Shown here: one piece after another, positions 8,837 to 17,870 of the stretch
How the letters are laid out: every line of letters starts with the position of its first letter
How positions within the stretch are numbered: the first letter of the stretch is position 1
Assembly: GCA_004193285.1 (NCBI GenBank)
Contig: SECP01000007.1
Location: 143,907 to 207,906 of the forward strand
DNA from: Myxococcales bacterium
GTDB taxonomy: Bacteria; Myxococcota_A; Polyangia; Polyangiales; Polyangiaceae
DNA length: 64,000 nucleotides
Direction: 5' to 3'
Position numbers and translations under genes: made by a program
Notes under the pieces: model-generated
The model's database searches: none
What the model was told of the DNA's origin: nothing
The model's input: only the letters and a program-made list of their open reading frames with translations

Positions 8837-10370
8837 ACGCATGCTGTCGTGCTTGTCGGGCCTGCTGCTCTCGTTCGCTTCGGCTGCCGCGGCGCAAGAA
8901 GCCAGGCCGCTCACCGAGCAGGAGGTCGTGGCGGTGGCGGTGGCGAACAATCCCTCACTGCACGTCGCGCTGCTTCGGGCGCAGCAGAGCCGCTTCGGCT
9001 TGCGCGCAGAGGAGGCGCTCTACACGCCGATCCTCGGCGCGAGCGCCGGCTACACCCACTCCCGCGTGCCCTCCTTGTACCAGGATGGAACGCGCATCAC
9101 CGGGAGCGACGTCTTCGACGTAGGGCTCGGGCTCACCAAGCCGTTCGCTTACGGCACCGTGCTCTCCGCCACGATGTCCGGGCAGCGGTCGTCGCGCGCG
9201 TCTCTCGAGCAGCAGGCGCTGCTCGGCGCGACGGGGCCGGGCTACTCGCTGGTCGGCCGCCTGGCGGCGACTCAGCCGCTCCTGCGCGGCGCGGGCACGG
9301 ACGTGGGGCTCGCTTCCCTGCGCCAAGCGCGCCTCAATCTGTCGGCCAACGAGCTCGCGGCGCAGGCGGCGGCGAGCCAGGTCCTCTCGCAAGTCGTCTC
9401 GGATTATTGGGAGCTTTGGTACTCGAACGAGGCCGTTCGAATCAACGAAGCTTCGCGAGAGCTCGCGCGGGTACAGCAAGAGCAAGCCCAGCAGCAGGTG
9501 CAGAGCGGCGCCCTTGCCCCCGCATCCGCGCTTCCCTACGCGACCCAGGTGGCGCAGCTGGACGAAGCGGTGCTGGCGGCGCGCACCGACGTGCGACAGC
9601 GGGAGCTGGTGCTTGCACAGACGCTGGGCCGGGCGGCGGGGGTCGGGGAGGCGCTCGCGGCCGTAGACGTGCCCCAGCCGCCGAGTGCGGACGAGCCGGT
9701 GGAGGCCACCGCGGTGCGGGAGGCGCTTGCCAATTCCTACGAGCGTCGCCAGCTGCAAGCTCAGCTCGCGATCGCGCGAGATCAACTCAAGATATCGGGG
9801 GATCCGTTGCGCCCTCGGTTGGACCTGGATGCGTACGTTCAAGCCCAAGGTCTCGGGAATCGGCGCGTACCGCCCGCGATCGAGCAGTTTGGGCAGATGG
9901 AGGCGGTGAGCGCGCACGTCGGGCTCACCTTCGAGATGCCGGTGACGGACGCTCGCCGTTCCGCTCAGATTCAGGCTGCGCAGCTGGCCGCGCGCGTGGC
10001 GGAAAAGCAGATCGCGGTGAGCGAGCTCGCGATTCGTAGCAGCGTTGCCTCCGCCATCGCGCAGCGCCGGGCCGCGCGCGAGCGCCTGGAGCTCGCGACC
10101 CAGACGGAGAAGGTGGCCAAGGCCCAGGCCGAGGCCGAGCGCGCCCGCTTTCTCGCGGGCGGCACCATCGCGATCACGGTGCAGCAGGCGGAAGACTCGT
10201 ACCGGCAGGCTCAGCTCCGCGTGCAGCGAGCACGGGTCGACCTGGTGATGGCGGACCTATCGCTCGCCGAGCTGCGCGGTCAGCTTCTCACCCGCTATGC
10301 TGACGCTGTCCAGCGGCTGCCGGCCGAGCAGCGCATCACGCTGTCCAATAACGTGTCCGGTAACTTCTAG
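8829..10370 (+). CDS. TolC-family outer-membrane efflux channel
   Basis: A 513-residue outer-membrane factor that would complete the exporter encoded just upstream. A signal peptide ends near SFASAAAAQEA. Two OEP repeats follow, with the usual long helices rich in Ala, Gln and Glu (for example EQAQQQVQSGALAPASALPY and EKVAKAQAEAERARFLAGG). Its start overlaps the permease stop by 8 bp, so all four genes form one operon. The order adaptor, ATPase, permease, channel indicates a dedicated complex rather than use of a shared TolC. Confidence 0.9.
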   Translation: MNKRMLSCLSGLLLSFASAAAAQEARPLTEQEVVAVAVANNPSLHVALLRAQQSRFGLRAEEALYTPILGASAGYTHSRVPSLYQDGTRITGSDVFDVGLGLTKPFAYGTVLSATMSGQRSSRASLEQQALLGATGPGYSLVGRLAATQPLLRGAGTDVGLASLRQARLNLSANELAAQAAASQVLSQVVSDYWELWYSNEAVRINEASRELARVQQEQAQQQVQSGALAPASALPYATQVAQLDEAVLAARTDVRQRELVLAQTLGRAAGVGEALAAVDVPQPPSADEPVEATAVREALANSYERRQLQAQLAIARDQLKISGDPLRPRLDLDAYVQAQGLGNRRVPPAIEQFGQMEAVSAHVGLTFEMPVTDARRSAQIQAAQLAARVAEKQIAVSELAIRSSVASAIAQRRAARERLELATQTEKVAKAQAEAERARFLAGGTIAITVQQAEDSYRQAQLRVQRARVDLVMADLSLAELRGQLLTRYADAVQRLPAEQRITLSNNVSGNF

Positions 10371-10488
10371 TCGCCGAATGTGGGAGCGGGTGGGAGCGCC
10401 TCCGTCATGCGCGGAGGAGCGTGCGACCCGGTTCGCCGCCGGTTGTTGTCTGCCCGCGCGCGCCGTGACACGATCTTCAGTTGCGTCG

Positions 10489-11943
10489 ATGACTACACCG
10501 TCCCCGCGCCGGTTCCCCCGACTCGTCGAAACCGTGGGCGAGGACTCGCCCGTCGATGCGGATGCGGCCGCCGCCGCCGAGCTCCATGACTCGAGCCACT
10601 ACTTGGCCGGTGAGGTCGTCGGCGACCGCTACCGGCTGGTGCGCGAGATCGGTCGCGGCGGAATGGGCGTCGTGTGGGTCGCGCACTCGCTCGTGCTCGG
10701 CGTGGACGTAGCGCTCAAGTTGATTCGCGCGAGCGCCGCGAGCTCGGCGCTGTCCTCGCGCATGGCGCGCGAGGCGCACGCGGCGGCCCGGCTGGGGCAC
10801 CCGGCGCTGGTGCGAGTGTTCGACTTCGGGTGGACGCGGCACGGCGATCCGTACCTGGTGATGGAGCTCGTGCAGGGGGAGACGCTCGCGGCCCTCGTGC
10901 GGCGTGAAGCCCGGGTTCCCGCGATCCGCGCCGTGCAGACGCTGCTGCCCATCGTGGACGGCCTTCGGCTGGCGCACGATAAAGGCATCGTTCACCGGGA
11001 CATCAAGCCCGACAACGTATTCCTCGCCGCGGACGCGCTGGGGCGCCGGCAGCCCAAGCTGCTGGACTTCGGCATCGCCAAAGTCGACAAGCAGGTGGAC
11101 GGCCGCCTCACGCAGATCGGCGCGGTGCTCGGCAGCCCGGATTACATGTCACCGGAGCAAGCCCTCGGCTTGGATGACATCGACGAGCGCACGGATATTT
11201 GGTCGCTGTGCGTGGTGCTTTACGAGGTGATAACGGGAAAAGTACCGTTTCAGAAGCCCAACTACAACGCGCTCATGCACGCGATCATCAACGAGGATCC
11301 GACCCCCTCGATCGAGTGCGGAGCAGGGGACAAGGCGCTCTGGCAAATCATCCAGCGCGGCCTTCACAAGCAGCGCGAGGACCGCTTTCAGACGGTGACG
11401 GACCTCGGCGAAGCAATGGCGCTGTGGCTCTACGAGCACGGCATCAAGGAAGATCTCTCCGGGAACTCGATTCGCGCGGTGTGGTTGGACACGACGCTCT
11501 CGATGAACGGAGGAGAGCTCCGCTCGGGGCGATCGGCGAATCACGAGTCCGTCTCCGGACCGCGCGCGGGGCTCCGCTCGCCGGGGAACGTGCACTCTGG
11601 CAACGCGGAGACGCTGCACACGCTCGCGCCCCGCGACACCAGCCGACGCGCCCGGGCGCTCTTCTTGGCCTTGCCGGTCGGCGCGTTGCTGGTCGGTGCG
11701 GCCGGCACCTGGCTCGCGCTTCGGCCCACCGCACCGGCCGCTTCGGCCGAGCTCCCGCGCCCCCGCGCGAGCTTGGCGACGCCGGCCGCACTCGGCGAGG
11801 TAGCTCCGCCGCCGCTCGCTCCCTCGCCGAGCGCGATCGTAGCTTTGCCCGAGCAATCGGTCAGGTCCACCCCCGCCGCCCCCAAGCCGAGGCCGCGCGC
11901 GGTGACCGCGGTCCGCAAGAAGGGCCACGACTTTGGGTTCTAG
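10489..11943 (+). CDS. Membrane-anchored Hanks-type Ser/Thr protein kinase
   Basis: A 484-residue eukaryotic-like kinase. The glycine loop GRGGMGVV, catalytic lysine in VDVALKLIR, HRDIKPDN catalytic loop, DFGIAKV and activation segment SPDYMSPEQALG are all present, so it should be active. After the kinase domain come a linker, one transmembrane helix (LFLALPVGALLVGAAGTWLAL) and a short Pro/Ala-rich extracytoplasmic tail ending in basic residues. The ATG at 10489 places about 45 residues before the kinase core; the frame is open further upstream, so the start is moderately certain. The next gene starts before this one stops. Confidence 0.9.
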   Translation: MTTPSPRRFPRLVETVGEDSPVDADAAAAAELHDSSHYLAGEVVGDRYRLVREIGRGGMGVVWVAHSLVLGVDVALKLIRASAASSALSSRMAREAHAAARLGHPALVRVFDFGWTRHGDPYLVMELVQGETLAALVRREARVPAIRAVQTLLPIVDGLRLAHDKGIVHRDIKPDNVFLAADALGRRQPKLLDFGIAKVDKQVDGRLTQIGAVLGSPDYMSPEQALGLDDIDERTDIWSLCVVLYEVITGKVPFQKPNYNALMHAIINEDPTPSIECGAGDKALWQIIQRGLHKQREDRFQTVTDLGEAMALWLYEHGIKEDLSGNSIRAVWLDTTLSMNGGELRSGRSANHESVSGPRAGLRSPGNVHSGNAETLHTLAPRDTSRRARALFLALPVGALLVGAAGTWLALRPTAPAASAELPRPRASLATPAALGEVAPPPLAPSPSAIVALPEQSVRSTPAAPKPRPRAVTAVRKKGHDFGF

Positions 11944-12892
11944 AGCGGCGCTCGTGTTGGCCTGCGCGATTGGCTGGTGGACATTACCGGGAGTAGCTCT
12001 GGCCCAGGAAGCTGACGCCGGGACGCGCGTGGCGGCGCGCGAGCTCGCGGTGGCCGGCGCCGAGGCCTACGACAAGGCAGAGTACGCGACCGCCCTGGAT
12101 CGTTTCCAGAGAGCCGAGCAGCTGTACAAGGTGCCCTCGATCACCGTCATGGTCGCGCGCTGCCTTTCGCGGAGCGGGCGCGTCGTGGAGGCGGTGGACA
12201 AGTACGAGGAGACTCTGCGGGTGCCGCTGGACGCCGCATCTCCGGAAGCGTTCCGACGCGCCGTGACCGACGCTGCGGGTGAGGTCGAGGTGGCGCGAGC
12301 GCGCGTCGCGCGGATCGAGCTGCGCCTACCGAAGGATGCACCGCCGGACACCAAGCTACTGCTCGATGGCCGGCCAGTGCCCGCGGCTTTGATCGGCGTG
12401 CCCACGCCGGTAGATCCAGGCGCGCACCGGGTTTCGGCTCGCGCAGCGGGCAAGGCGCCCTTCGAGCGCGAGCTTTCACTGGCGGAGGGCGAGCACCAGA
12501 GCATGAACGTGGAGCTGGTGGGCCTCGCGCCGCCTCAGCCGTCGCCGCCGGTGCTGACCGCGGGCTCCGCCCGAGCCCTCCGCGCCAAGCCGATCACGAT
12601 CGCTTTGCTGGCGACCGGCGGCGCAGCGCTCGTGGTCGGTACCGTCACCGGCATCGCCGCGCTCAACCACAAATCGGCGTTGGACGAGGGCTGCACGCCG
12701 GGCTGCAGTCCCAACCTGCGCGAGGATTTGGAAGCGTTCCGTCGGAATCGCACGATCTCGTACTTGAGCTTCGGCATCGGGGCGGCGGCGGCGGGGGCGG
12801 GCGCGCTGCTCTTGTGGCGCGACAGCACCTCGGGTCGCCAGGTCGGCGCTTCGGCATATCCTGGCGGCGCGTTCGTCATGGGGAGTTTCTAG
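11933..12892 (+). CDS. Periplasmic/membrane protein with TPR-like and PEGA-like regions
   Basis: A 319-residue protein with an N-terminal signal sequence (ALVLACAIGWWTLPGVALAQ), a helical TPR-like part (AGAEAYDKAEYATALDRFQRAEQLYKVPS), a beta-rich PEGA-like segment around VDPGAHRVSARAAGKAPFERELSLAEGEH, and two C-terminal membrane helices. This composite is common next to myxobacterial kinases and is often annotated only as a PEGA or tetratricopeptide protein. The TTG start at 11933 overlaps the end of the kinase gene by 11 bp; GTG at 11954 is an alternative. It may act as an extracytoplasmic partner or substrate of the kinase, which is inference from coupling. Confidence 0.65.
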   Translation: MGSRAALVLACAIGWWTLPGVALAQEADAGTRVAARELAVAGAEAYDKAEYATALDRFQRAEQLYKVPSITVMVARCLSRSGRVVEAVDKYEETLRVPLDAASPEAFRRAVTDAAGEVEVARARVARIELRLPKDAPPDTKLLLDGRPVPAALIGVPTPVDPGAHRVSARAAGKAPFERELSLAEGEHQSMNVELVGLAPPQPSPPVLTAGSARALRAKPITIALLATGGAALVVGTVTGIAALNHKSALDEGCTPGCSPNLREDLEAFRRNRTISYLSFGIGAAAAGAGALLLWRDSTSGRQVGASAYPGGAFVMGSF

Positions 12893-13738
12893 TTGGCGTC
12901 GGTGCGCGCGGGCTGGCTAGCGCTCTGGCTGCTGCCTCTGCTGGCGGGCGGTTGCCCCGTGACCGATGACTACTTCATCGACGAGAGTGGGAGCGGCGGC
13001 GCGGGGGCGCTGTCGAGCGGGAGCGCGGGCGTCCCTGGGCGGCCGAACGGCGGCGCCCCGGACGCGGGCGGCAGCTCCTTTGGAGGCGAGACCGGCGAGA
13101 GCGGAAACGACGCGGGGGAAGAGCCCCCTTCGGAGGCAGGAGCCCCGGCGGCGGGAGGCGGCGCTTCGAGCGCGACTTGCTCACCACGCACGGAGCGCTG
13201 CAACGGCCACGACGACAACTGCAACGAAGTCATCGACGAGCAAGCGTGCAACAGCATGAGCGCGGGCACTCTCGGCTGCTCCGGGTTCGTGATCAATGGG
13301 CGCGAGGACCACGGATACATGCTGTGCACCGAGGTGACTCGCGACTACGCCCACGCTCGAGACGCCTGCCGCGCGCAGGGGATGCGGCTCGTCTGGTTGG
13401 AGAGCGCCGCCGAGAACGACGCCGTCTTCAAGACCGTGAGCGCCATCCAAGCCGGGCTCGAGGTTTGGCTCGGGGCGACCGATCAGGAAGCGGAGGGCAC
13501 CTGGGGCTGGGACGGCCAGGGTGGCATGGTGTTCTGGGGTGGCAACGAGTACGGCAACCCGGTGGGCGACGCGTACACGGCGTGGGCCCGCGGTACGCCC
13601 AACGACAGCCAAGAGGCCGGTCCGGAGGGCGAGGATTGCGCGGTGCTCATGCCCGCCGAGGCCACCTGGGGCGACCGCGCCTGCACCACCAAATACGCGT
13701 ACTTGTGTGAGGAGCCGGAGCTTCCGACGGAGCCCTAG
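12893..13738 (+). CDS. Surface lipoprotein with MopE-like metal-binding motif and C-type lectin domain
   Basis: A 281-residue predicted lipoprotein. The signal peptide ends in lipobox LAGGC, followed by a Gly/Ser/Ala-rich linker (about residues 25-95). Then comes CNGHDDNCNEVIDE, a match to the putative metal-binding motif first noted in MopE-type proteins, and a C-type lectin-like domain from about residue 135 to 275. The lectin domain shows WLGATDQEAEGTWGWDG and the closing WGDRACTTKYAYLCE. TTG at 12893 directly follows the previous stop and has GGGAG seven bases upstream. It would sit on the outer membrane and could bind glycans. It is probably co-expressed with the two genes before it. Confidence 0.75.
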   Translation: MASVRAGWLALWLLPLLAGGCPVTDDYFIDESGSGGAGALSSGSAGVPGRPNGGAPDAGGSSFGGETGESGNDAGEEPPSEAGAPAAGGGASSATCSPRTERCNGHDDNCNEVIDEQACNSMSAGTLGCSGFVINGREDHGYMLCTEVTRDYAHARDACRAQGMRLVWLESAAENDAVFKTVSAIQAGLEVWLGATDQEAEGTWGWDGQGGMVFWGGNEYGNPVGDAYTAWARGTPNDSQEAGPEGEDCAVLMPAEATWGDRACTTKYAYLCEEPELPTEP

Positions 13739-13739
13739 G

Positions 13740-15272
13740 TCAGTGGGCGCCGATGAGCGTGCGCTCGTCCATGAACGTCGGTTGGCGCAGCACCTGGTGG
13801 ATGGTCGCGACGAGCAGCTCTATCTCGTAGGGCTTCTGCAAAAATGCGCGCGCGCCGCGCTCGCGAACCACGTGCTCGCGCTGCGGGTCGGCGTGGCCGG
13901 AAGCGAACATGATGCGCGCTTCGGGAAAGAGCTGCAGCAGCTGCACCTGAGTCTCCTCGCCGCTCATGCCCGGCATGTCCAGGTCCAAGATGACCAGATC
14001 CTGCTTGGCAGCGGAGTACATGGTTAGCGCTTCCGCGCCGCCTGCGGCCTCCGCGACCTCGAAGCCGTGCTGTCGCAGCAATCGACCGAAGCTCCGGCGC
14101 AAGAGCTGCTCGTCATCGACCAGCAGCAGGCTCACCGGTCGCTCACTTCGGAACGGCATCTCCGCCGGGGCGCGCTCGCCGGTGGTAGCGAAGCTCTGCA
14201 CGTCCACCACCGGAAAGTAGAGCCGGAAGGTGCTGCCCTGGTTGCGTGCGGTGTCGAGCGCGATGCGCCCGCCGTGGAGCTTTACCAGGTCCCGCACGGT
14301 AGAGAGCCCGATTCCGAAGCCGGCCCCATCGCGCTTGGTCGTGAAGAAGGGCTCGAAGATCAGCTCGCGCGCCTCCGAATCGATGCCCACGCCGCTGTCG
14401 CTCACCTCCAGCAGCGCAAAGGGGCGGTCGGTAGGAAGGCCGAGCTCGGCTGGCGGTTGGGCGAGCTTGACCACGACCCCGAGCTCGCCTCCTTGCGGCA
14501 TCGCGTCCCTCGCGTTCAGACACAGGTTGAGCAGCACTTGCTGGAGCTCGGAGTGGTTGCCGTGCACGACCACCTCCGGCATGACCGTGGTTTGAACTTG
14601 GATGCTGTGGTCGATGGTGTGGCGCAAGATCCGCGACACCTCTAGCGCGAGCTGGCCGAGGTCCACCGGCTCGCGAACGGAGCGCTTGCCGCGAACGATA
14701 CGTAGGATACCGCGCGTCAGCTCGGCGCCTTGGCTCGTCGCCAGGGTCAGGTCGCGCAGGCATTCGCGAACGCGGGGGTCGCCCAGCTCGGTGCCGGGCG
14801 CGAGCTGTTGCAGGAAGGCGGTACCTGCGTGCAGCGCCGCCAGAACGTTGTTCAAGTCGTGCGCGATCCCGGCTCCGAGGCGACCTACCGTCTCCAACCG
14901 CTGGCGCTGGACGACTTGCTCCTCGACCAAGTCGAAGCTGCTCAGCGTGAGCACGACCCGCGGCCCGACCCGGATTTTGTCGCCGAAAACCGCGGAGGAC
15001 TGCACGACGCGGGTCCCATTCACGAAGGTGCCGTTCTTGCTGCCCAGATCGTCCACCTCGAAGGTCCCGAGCTCGCTGCGTCGGATGCGCGCATGGAGCC
15101 GTGAGACACCCGGGTCGTCGACCATCACCGTCGCGTCCGGCGAACGACCGATGGTGGCGGACCCCTCCAGCTTGAACTCTTGGCCTACCGTGGGCCCCTC
15201 CACGACCGTGAGCCGCACCGCGCTCGGAGCGCCCCGCCCAAAGTCGATGGTCCGCTTGGCTGCGTCGCTCAT
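13740..15272 (-). CDS. FHA-histidine kinase-receiver hybrid protein
   Basis: A 510-residue cytoplasmic signalling protein. Residues about 15-115 form an FHA phosphothreonine-binding domain (ATIGRSPDATVMVDDPGVSR, then GSKNGTFVNG). A HisKA domain with H-box GAGIAHDLNNVLAAL, an ATPase domain (LNLCLNARDAM, DSGVGI, FGIGLSTVRDLVKLHGG) and a C-terminal receiver domain (LLLVDDEQLL, phosphoacceptor in VILDLDMPGMSG, KPYE) follow. The FHA domain suggests a link from Ser/Thr phosphorylation to two-component signalling; the kinase at 10489 is a possible partner. ATG at 15272 is chosen; a TTG at 15290 would add six residues. Confidence 0.9.
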   Translation of the reverse strand: MSDAAKRTIDFGRGAPSAVRLTVVEGPTVGQEFKLEGSATIGRSPDATVMVDDPGVSRLHARIRRSELGTFEVDDLGSKNGTFVNGTRVVQSSAVFGDKIRVGPRVVLTLSSFDLVEEQVVQRQRLETVGRLGAGIAHDLNNVLAALHAGTAFLQQLAPGTELGDPRVRECLRDLTLATSQGAELTRGILRIVRGKRSVREPVDLGQLALEVSRILRHTIDHSIQVQTTVMPEVVVHGNHSELQQVLLNLCLNARDAMPQGGELGVVVKLAQPPAELGLPTDRPFALLEVSDSGVGIDSEARELIFEPFFTTKRDGAGFGIGLSTVRDLVKLHGGRIALDTARNQGSTFRLYFPVVDVQSFATTGERAPAEMPFRSERPVSLLLVDDEQLLRRSFGRLLRQHGFEVAEAAGGAEALTMYSAAKQDLVILDLDMPGMSGEETQVQLLQLFPEARIMFASGHADPQREHVVRERGARAFLQKPYEIELLVATIHQVLRQPTFMDERTLIGAH

Positions 15273-15391
15273 GTGTCGTTCTAGTGCCAACCCAGTACGG
15301 CAAGAACCGCACTAGTTAACCATGACACAGAAGTCAGGCTTCGCCGGTCACCCGACGGGCCGTAGTTGGCAAATGCTCGGGTAGGCGAAAC

Positions 15392-15407
15392 TGGCACGCT
15401 CACTGCA
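15392..15407 (+). promoter_or_regulatory. Candidate sigma-54 promoter
   Basis: TGGCACGCTCACTGCA matches the sigma-54 consensus TGGCACG-N4-TTGCA at all but one position. The invariant GG (15393-15394) and GC (15405-15406) are exactly ten bases apart. Transcription would start near 15418, about 68 bases before the small membrane protein at 15486. No enhancer-binding protein gene is adjacent. Confidence 0.5.
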
Positions 15408-15485
15408 ACGTAGTCATGTTGCGTCCGTGGTTGTCGCCCGGCTCCTGCCGCTCCGCTTCACCCACCTCTAACCCCCTAGATAGAT

Positions 15486-15686
15486 ATGGCAGCTGTAGGT
15501 CGAGTGCTCTTGTGGACGGTCGTGCTGGTAGCTCCCGGCGGGTTCTTGCTCGTCCCGGTGCTGGCGGCTGCATCGCTCAGCTCCGCAAGCGGTCGTCCTC
15601 TCACCTGGCGAGAGCGCTGGGCGGCACTTTTCAGCGTCGCCCGCGCTCGCTTGGCTCAGCTCCAGCGCTACTGGACGAAGTCGTAG
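15486..15686 (+). CDS. Small hypothetical membrane protein (66 aa)
   Basis: A 66-residue reading frame with one long hydrophobic segment (VLLWTVVLVAPGGFLLVPVLAAA) followed by a basic amphipathic tail (LTWRERWAALFSVARARLAQLQRYW). The composition looks like a genuine single-pass membrane protein, and a strong sigma-54-like promoter lies upstream. There is no clear Shine-Dalgarno sequence. Its 3' end overlaps the end of the HMG-CoA synthase gene by 19 bp on the opposite strand. The function is unknown. Confidence 0.5.
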   Translation: MAAVGRVLLWTVVLVAPGGFLLVPVLAAASLSSASGRPLTWRERWAALFSVARARLAQLQRYWTKS

Positions 15687-17149
15687 TACTCGACGCCCAG
15701 ATCCTGGAAAGAAGCGCCGTATTTCTTCCCCACCCGGGCGATCGCGAACTCGTCTTTCGGTGTGTAGGCAAGGGCCGGCAGCTCCGTGCCGTCGTGGAGG
15801 GCCTCGTACTGCTCGCGAGTGAGGGTGACGGCACCTTCCAAGCTGCGCGAGAAGCCGATCCGGCTCGCCGCGGCTTCGTAGCCGGCCACTGCGTACAGCG
15901 GCAGCGCTTCGGCGGCGTCACCGCTGCCATAGCCGACGGCGACCAAGGGCGCTTCCGCGAGCTCTAGCTTCTGACGCGCCGCGGCTTCGAAGCCGGCCGC
16001 AATCCAGGCCGGTAGGGCGGCGCTGTACAAATTACCCAGGTCTTTCACCGTCTCCGAGCCCAGGCCCATCTTCTCGTCCAGCAGCTGCCGGAAACTCTTC
16101 TGCTTGCGAAGAAGGCTGGCGACCGCGGTCGTCGCCAAGTACGGGTCGCTCACGCCGTCGTCCTGCAGCTTCAGCAGCTCGCCGTAGAGGTCCGGGGTGG
16201 ACTCTGTTTCCTTCAAGACGTCTTCGAACGAGACGCCCGCCTCCTGGCAGAGGACGCGTAGCTCGTCGTGATGGTGGTCGCCGCGAGCCAAGCCGCGGAC
16301 GTAGAGGAACGACATCGCTTGGACCGGCATCAAGTGGTACGGCCGGTGGAAAAACAGGGCGCGGACGCTCTGGTAATAGGAGCCGGCCGACACCTCCAGG
16401 CGGCTCAGCATCCGCTCTACCGCGTGCACCGTCTCGTCCAGGTACGAGAAGGTGGAGTATTTGCCGCTGAACACCGGGAAGTCGCTCAGGCGCTGGGTCT
16501 TGGGCGCGTAGCCCTCGGTGAAGTGCCGCGCGAAGGGCTTTCGGAAGTCCGGGCCGCGGTAGTCGGAGGCGCTACCGGCGCGCGCCAGATCCACCTCGAA
16601 CAGCTTGGGGTGGCGCTCCACCAGCAGCGCCACGGCGCCCGCGCCCTGGGTCTGTTCACCGGTGCTGCCGCGCTCGTACTCCGCCACGTCCGCGCTCACC
16701 ACGATCGCCAGACGATCGGCGCCGTCGCTCGCGACGTAGCGCAGCGCGCTCTTGAGTGCGTAAACACCGCCCAGGCACGCGTGCTTGAACTCCGGCACCT
16801 CCAAGTGGCGCGACAGCCGGGGCAACCCGAGTGACTCGAGGGCCCGGTCGACCATGCCTCGTACGATGACCGCGCCCGCCGCGTTGTCCGTGCTGGATTC
16901 GGTGCCGAGACCCAAAAAGCCGACTCGCGTCGGATCGATGTCGTTCTGACGAATGAGCCGCAACACCGCGTTGGCAGCCATGGTGTAGACGTTCTCGTGC
17001 CGGCCGCACACGCGGAAGCTCCGCCCGACGACGGCGGAGATCTTCTCCCAGCTGTTGTCCGTCCAGCTACACCAGTCCTTTAGATCGACGCGGAAGGGCG
17101 GAACGTAAAGACTCATGGCGCTGACGCCGGGCAGGTCACGGGAGCTCAT
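15668..17149 (-). CDS. Hydroxymethylglutaryl-CoA synthase family enzyme
   Basis: A 493-residue thiolase-fold protein related to HMG-CoA synthase, which condenses acetyl-CoA with acetoacetyl-CoA in the mevalonate pathway. The three catalytic residues can be placed: Glu84 in GTESSTD, Cys125 in FKHACLGGVYAL and His268 in FFHRPYH. GEQTQGAGAVALLVE and SDYRGPDFRKPF also fit the family. It is about 100 residues longer than usual bacterial MvaS, and the C-terminal half diverges, so a related condensing or beta-branching role is possible. The start at 17149 has AGGAG upstream and gives the expected N-terminus (AMSLYVPPFRVDL). No other mevalonate genes are in the window. Confidence 0.8.
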   Translation of the reverse strand: MSSRDLPGVSAMSLYVPPFRVDLKDWCSWTDNSWEKISAVVGRSFRVCGRHENVYTMAANAVLRLIRQNDIDPTRVGFLGLGTESSTDNAAGAVIVRGMVDRALESLGLPRLSRHLEVPEFKHACLGGVYALKSALRYVASDGADRLAIVVSADVAEYERGSTGEQTQGAGAVALLVERHPKLFEVDLARAGSASDYRGPDFRKPFARHFTEGYAPKTQRLSDFPVFSGKYSTFSYLDETVHAVERMLSRLEVSAGSYYQSVRALFFHRPYHLMPVQAMSFLYVRGLARGDHHHDELRVLCQEAGVSFEDVLKETESTPDLYGELLKLQDDGVSDPYLATTAVASLLRKQKSFRQLLDEKMGLGSETVKDLGNLYSAALPAWIAAGFEAAARQKLELAEAPLVAVGYGSGDAAEALPLYAVAGYEAAASRIGFSRSLEGAVTLTREQYEALHDGTELPALAYTPKDEFAIARVGKKYGASFQDLGVEYYDFVQ

Positions 17150-17322
17150 CGGTGCCCTCTCCTATCATTCGGCCAGCCGCCTGCAACCGCGACCCCGGTC
17201 CACACTGTGAATGGCCGGCACTCCGGGCTGAGGTGGCCTGACCACACTCTCGCCCGGCCGTCGTCGCTGCATCGGAAATAGCCGTAATGCGCGCCTGGTA
17301 TGCGCCTTGCTCCAGGGACCGC

Positions 17323-17721
17323 ATGGAGCGCGAGAGGTCGAAGCTGCTTCCGGCGGTGGGGCTACTGCTAGTGGCGGGGTGCAGCAGCGCGCGTGACGTG
17401 GAGGTCAGCGGGAGGGTTACGGCGCCGAGCGCGCTCGCGGTAGGCGGCGCGCTGGTCATCGACTTCATCGACGTGGTCGGGGAGGGGAGAGCGACCGAGC
17501 GCACGGTGGTCCACCGGGCGGAGCTCTCGGGTTTGGGAGAGCTCGAAGCGAACGTGATGCTCGAAGGGGACCAAGTGCTCGTTCGAGTCATCGACGATCG
17601 CGACGGAGACGGGGAGTGCTCGCTCGGCGAGGCGTGGGGCGAGACGCACGCGCCGGTCGAGGATGACGAGGCGTCCGATGTCTCGTTGATGCTGGGGGCG
17701 AAGGCCTGCCCGGCGCGTTAA
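17323..17721 (+). CDS. Small lipoprotein with EF-hand-like loop
   Basis: A 132-residue predicted lipoprotein with signal peptide and lipobox LLVAGC. The rest is beta-rich. Near the C-terminus DDRDGDGECSLGEAWGE has the D-x-D-x-D-G spacing of a calcium-binding loop. ATG at 17323 (after AGGGA) gives a normal signal peptide; the frame also opens at 17287. It is divergent from the HMG-CoA synthase gene. I do not recognise a named family. Confidence 0.6.
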   Translation: MERERSKLLPAVGLLLVAGCSSARDVEVSGRVTAPSALAVGGALVIDFIDVVGEGRATERTVVHRAELSGLGELEANVMLEGDQVLVRVIDDRDGDGECSLGEAWGETHAPVEDDEASDVSLMLGAKACPAR

Positions 17722-17870
17722 CGGGTGCGTGGGGAGCAAGACATGCCGAACGAGCGACTGCCGGCGGTGGGAAGCCGGATGGAGACGGGGGGCGCAAGCG
17801 CGTGGCGAGCGCTCGCGCGATTGCGGCGGCGCGCCTTACATTGGTGGTGGGGCGCGCCGCCGGCCACTTT

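Noticed and set aside
12147..12479. Arg/Pro-rich antisense frames throughout the window
   Set aside because: In very GC-rich genes the third reading frame stays open; codon-position GC bias and homology support the opposite strand.
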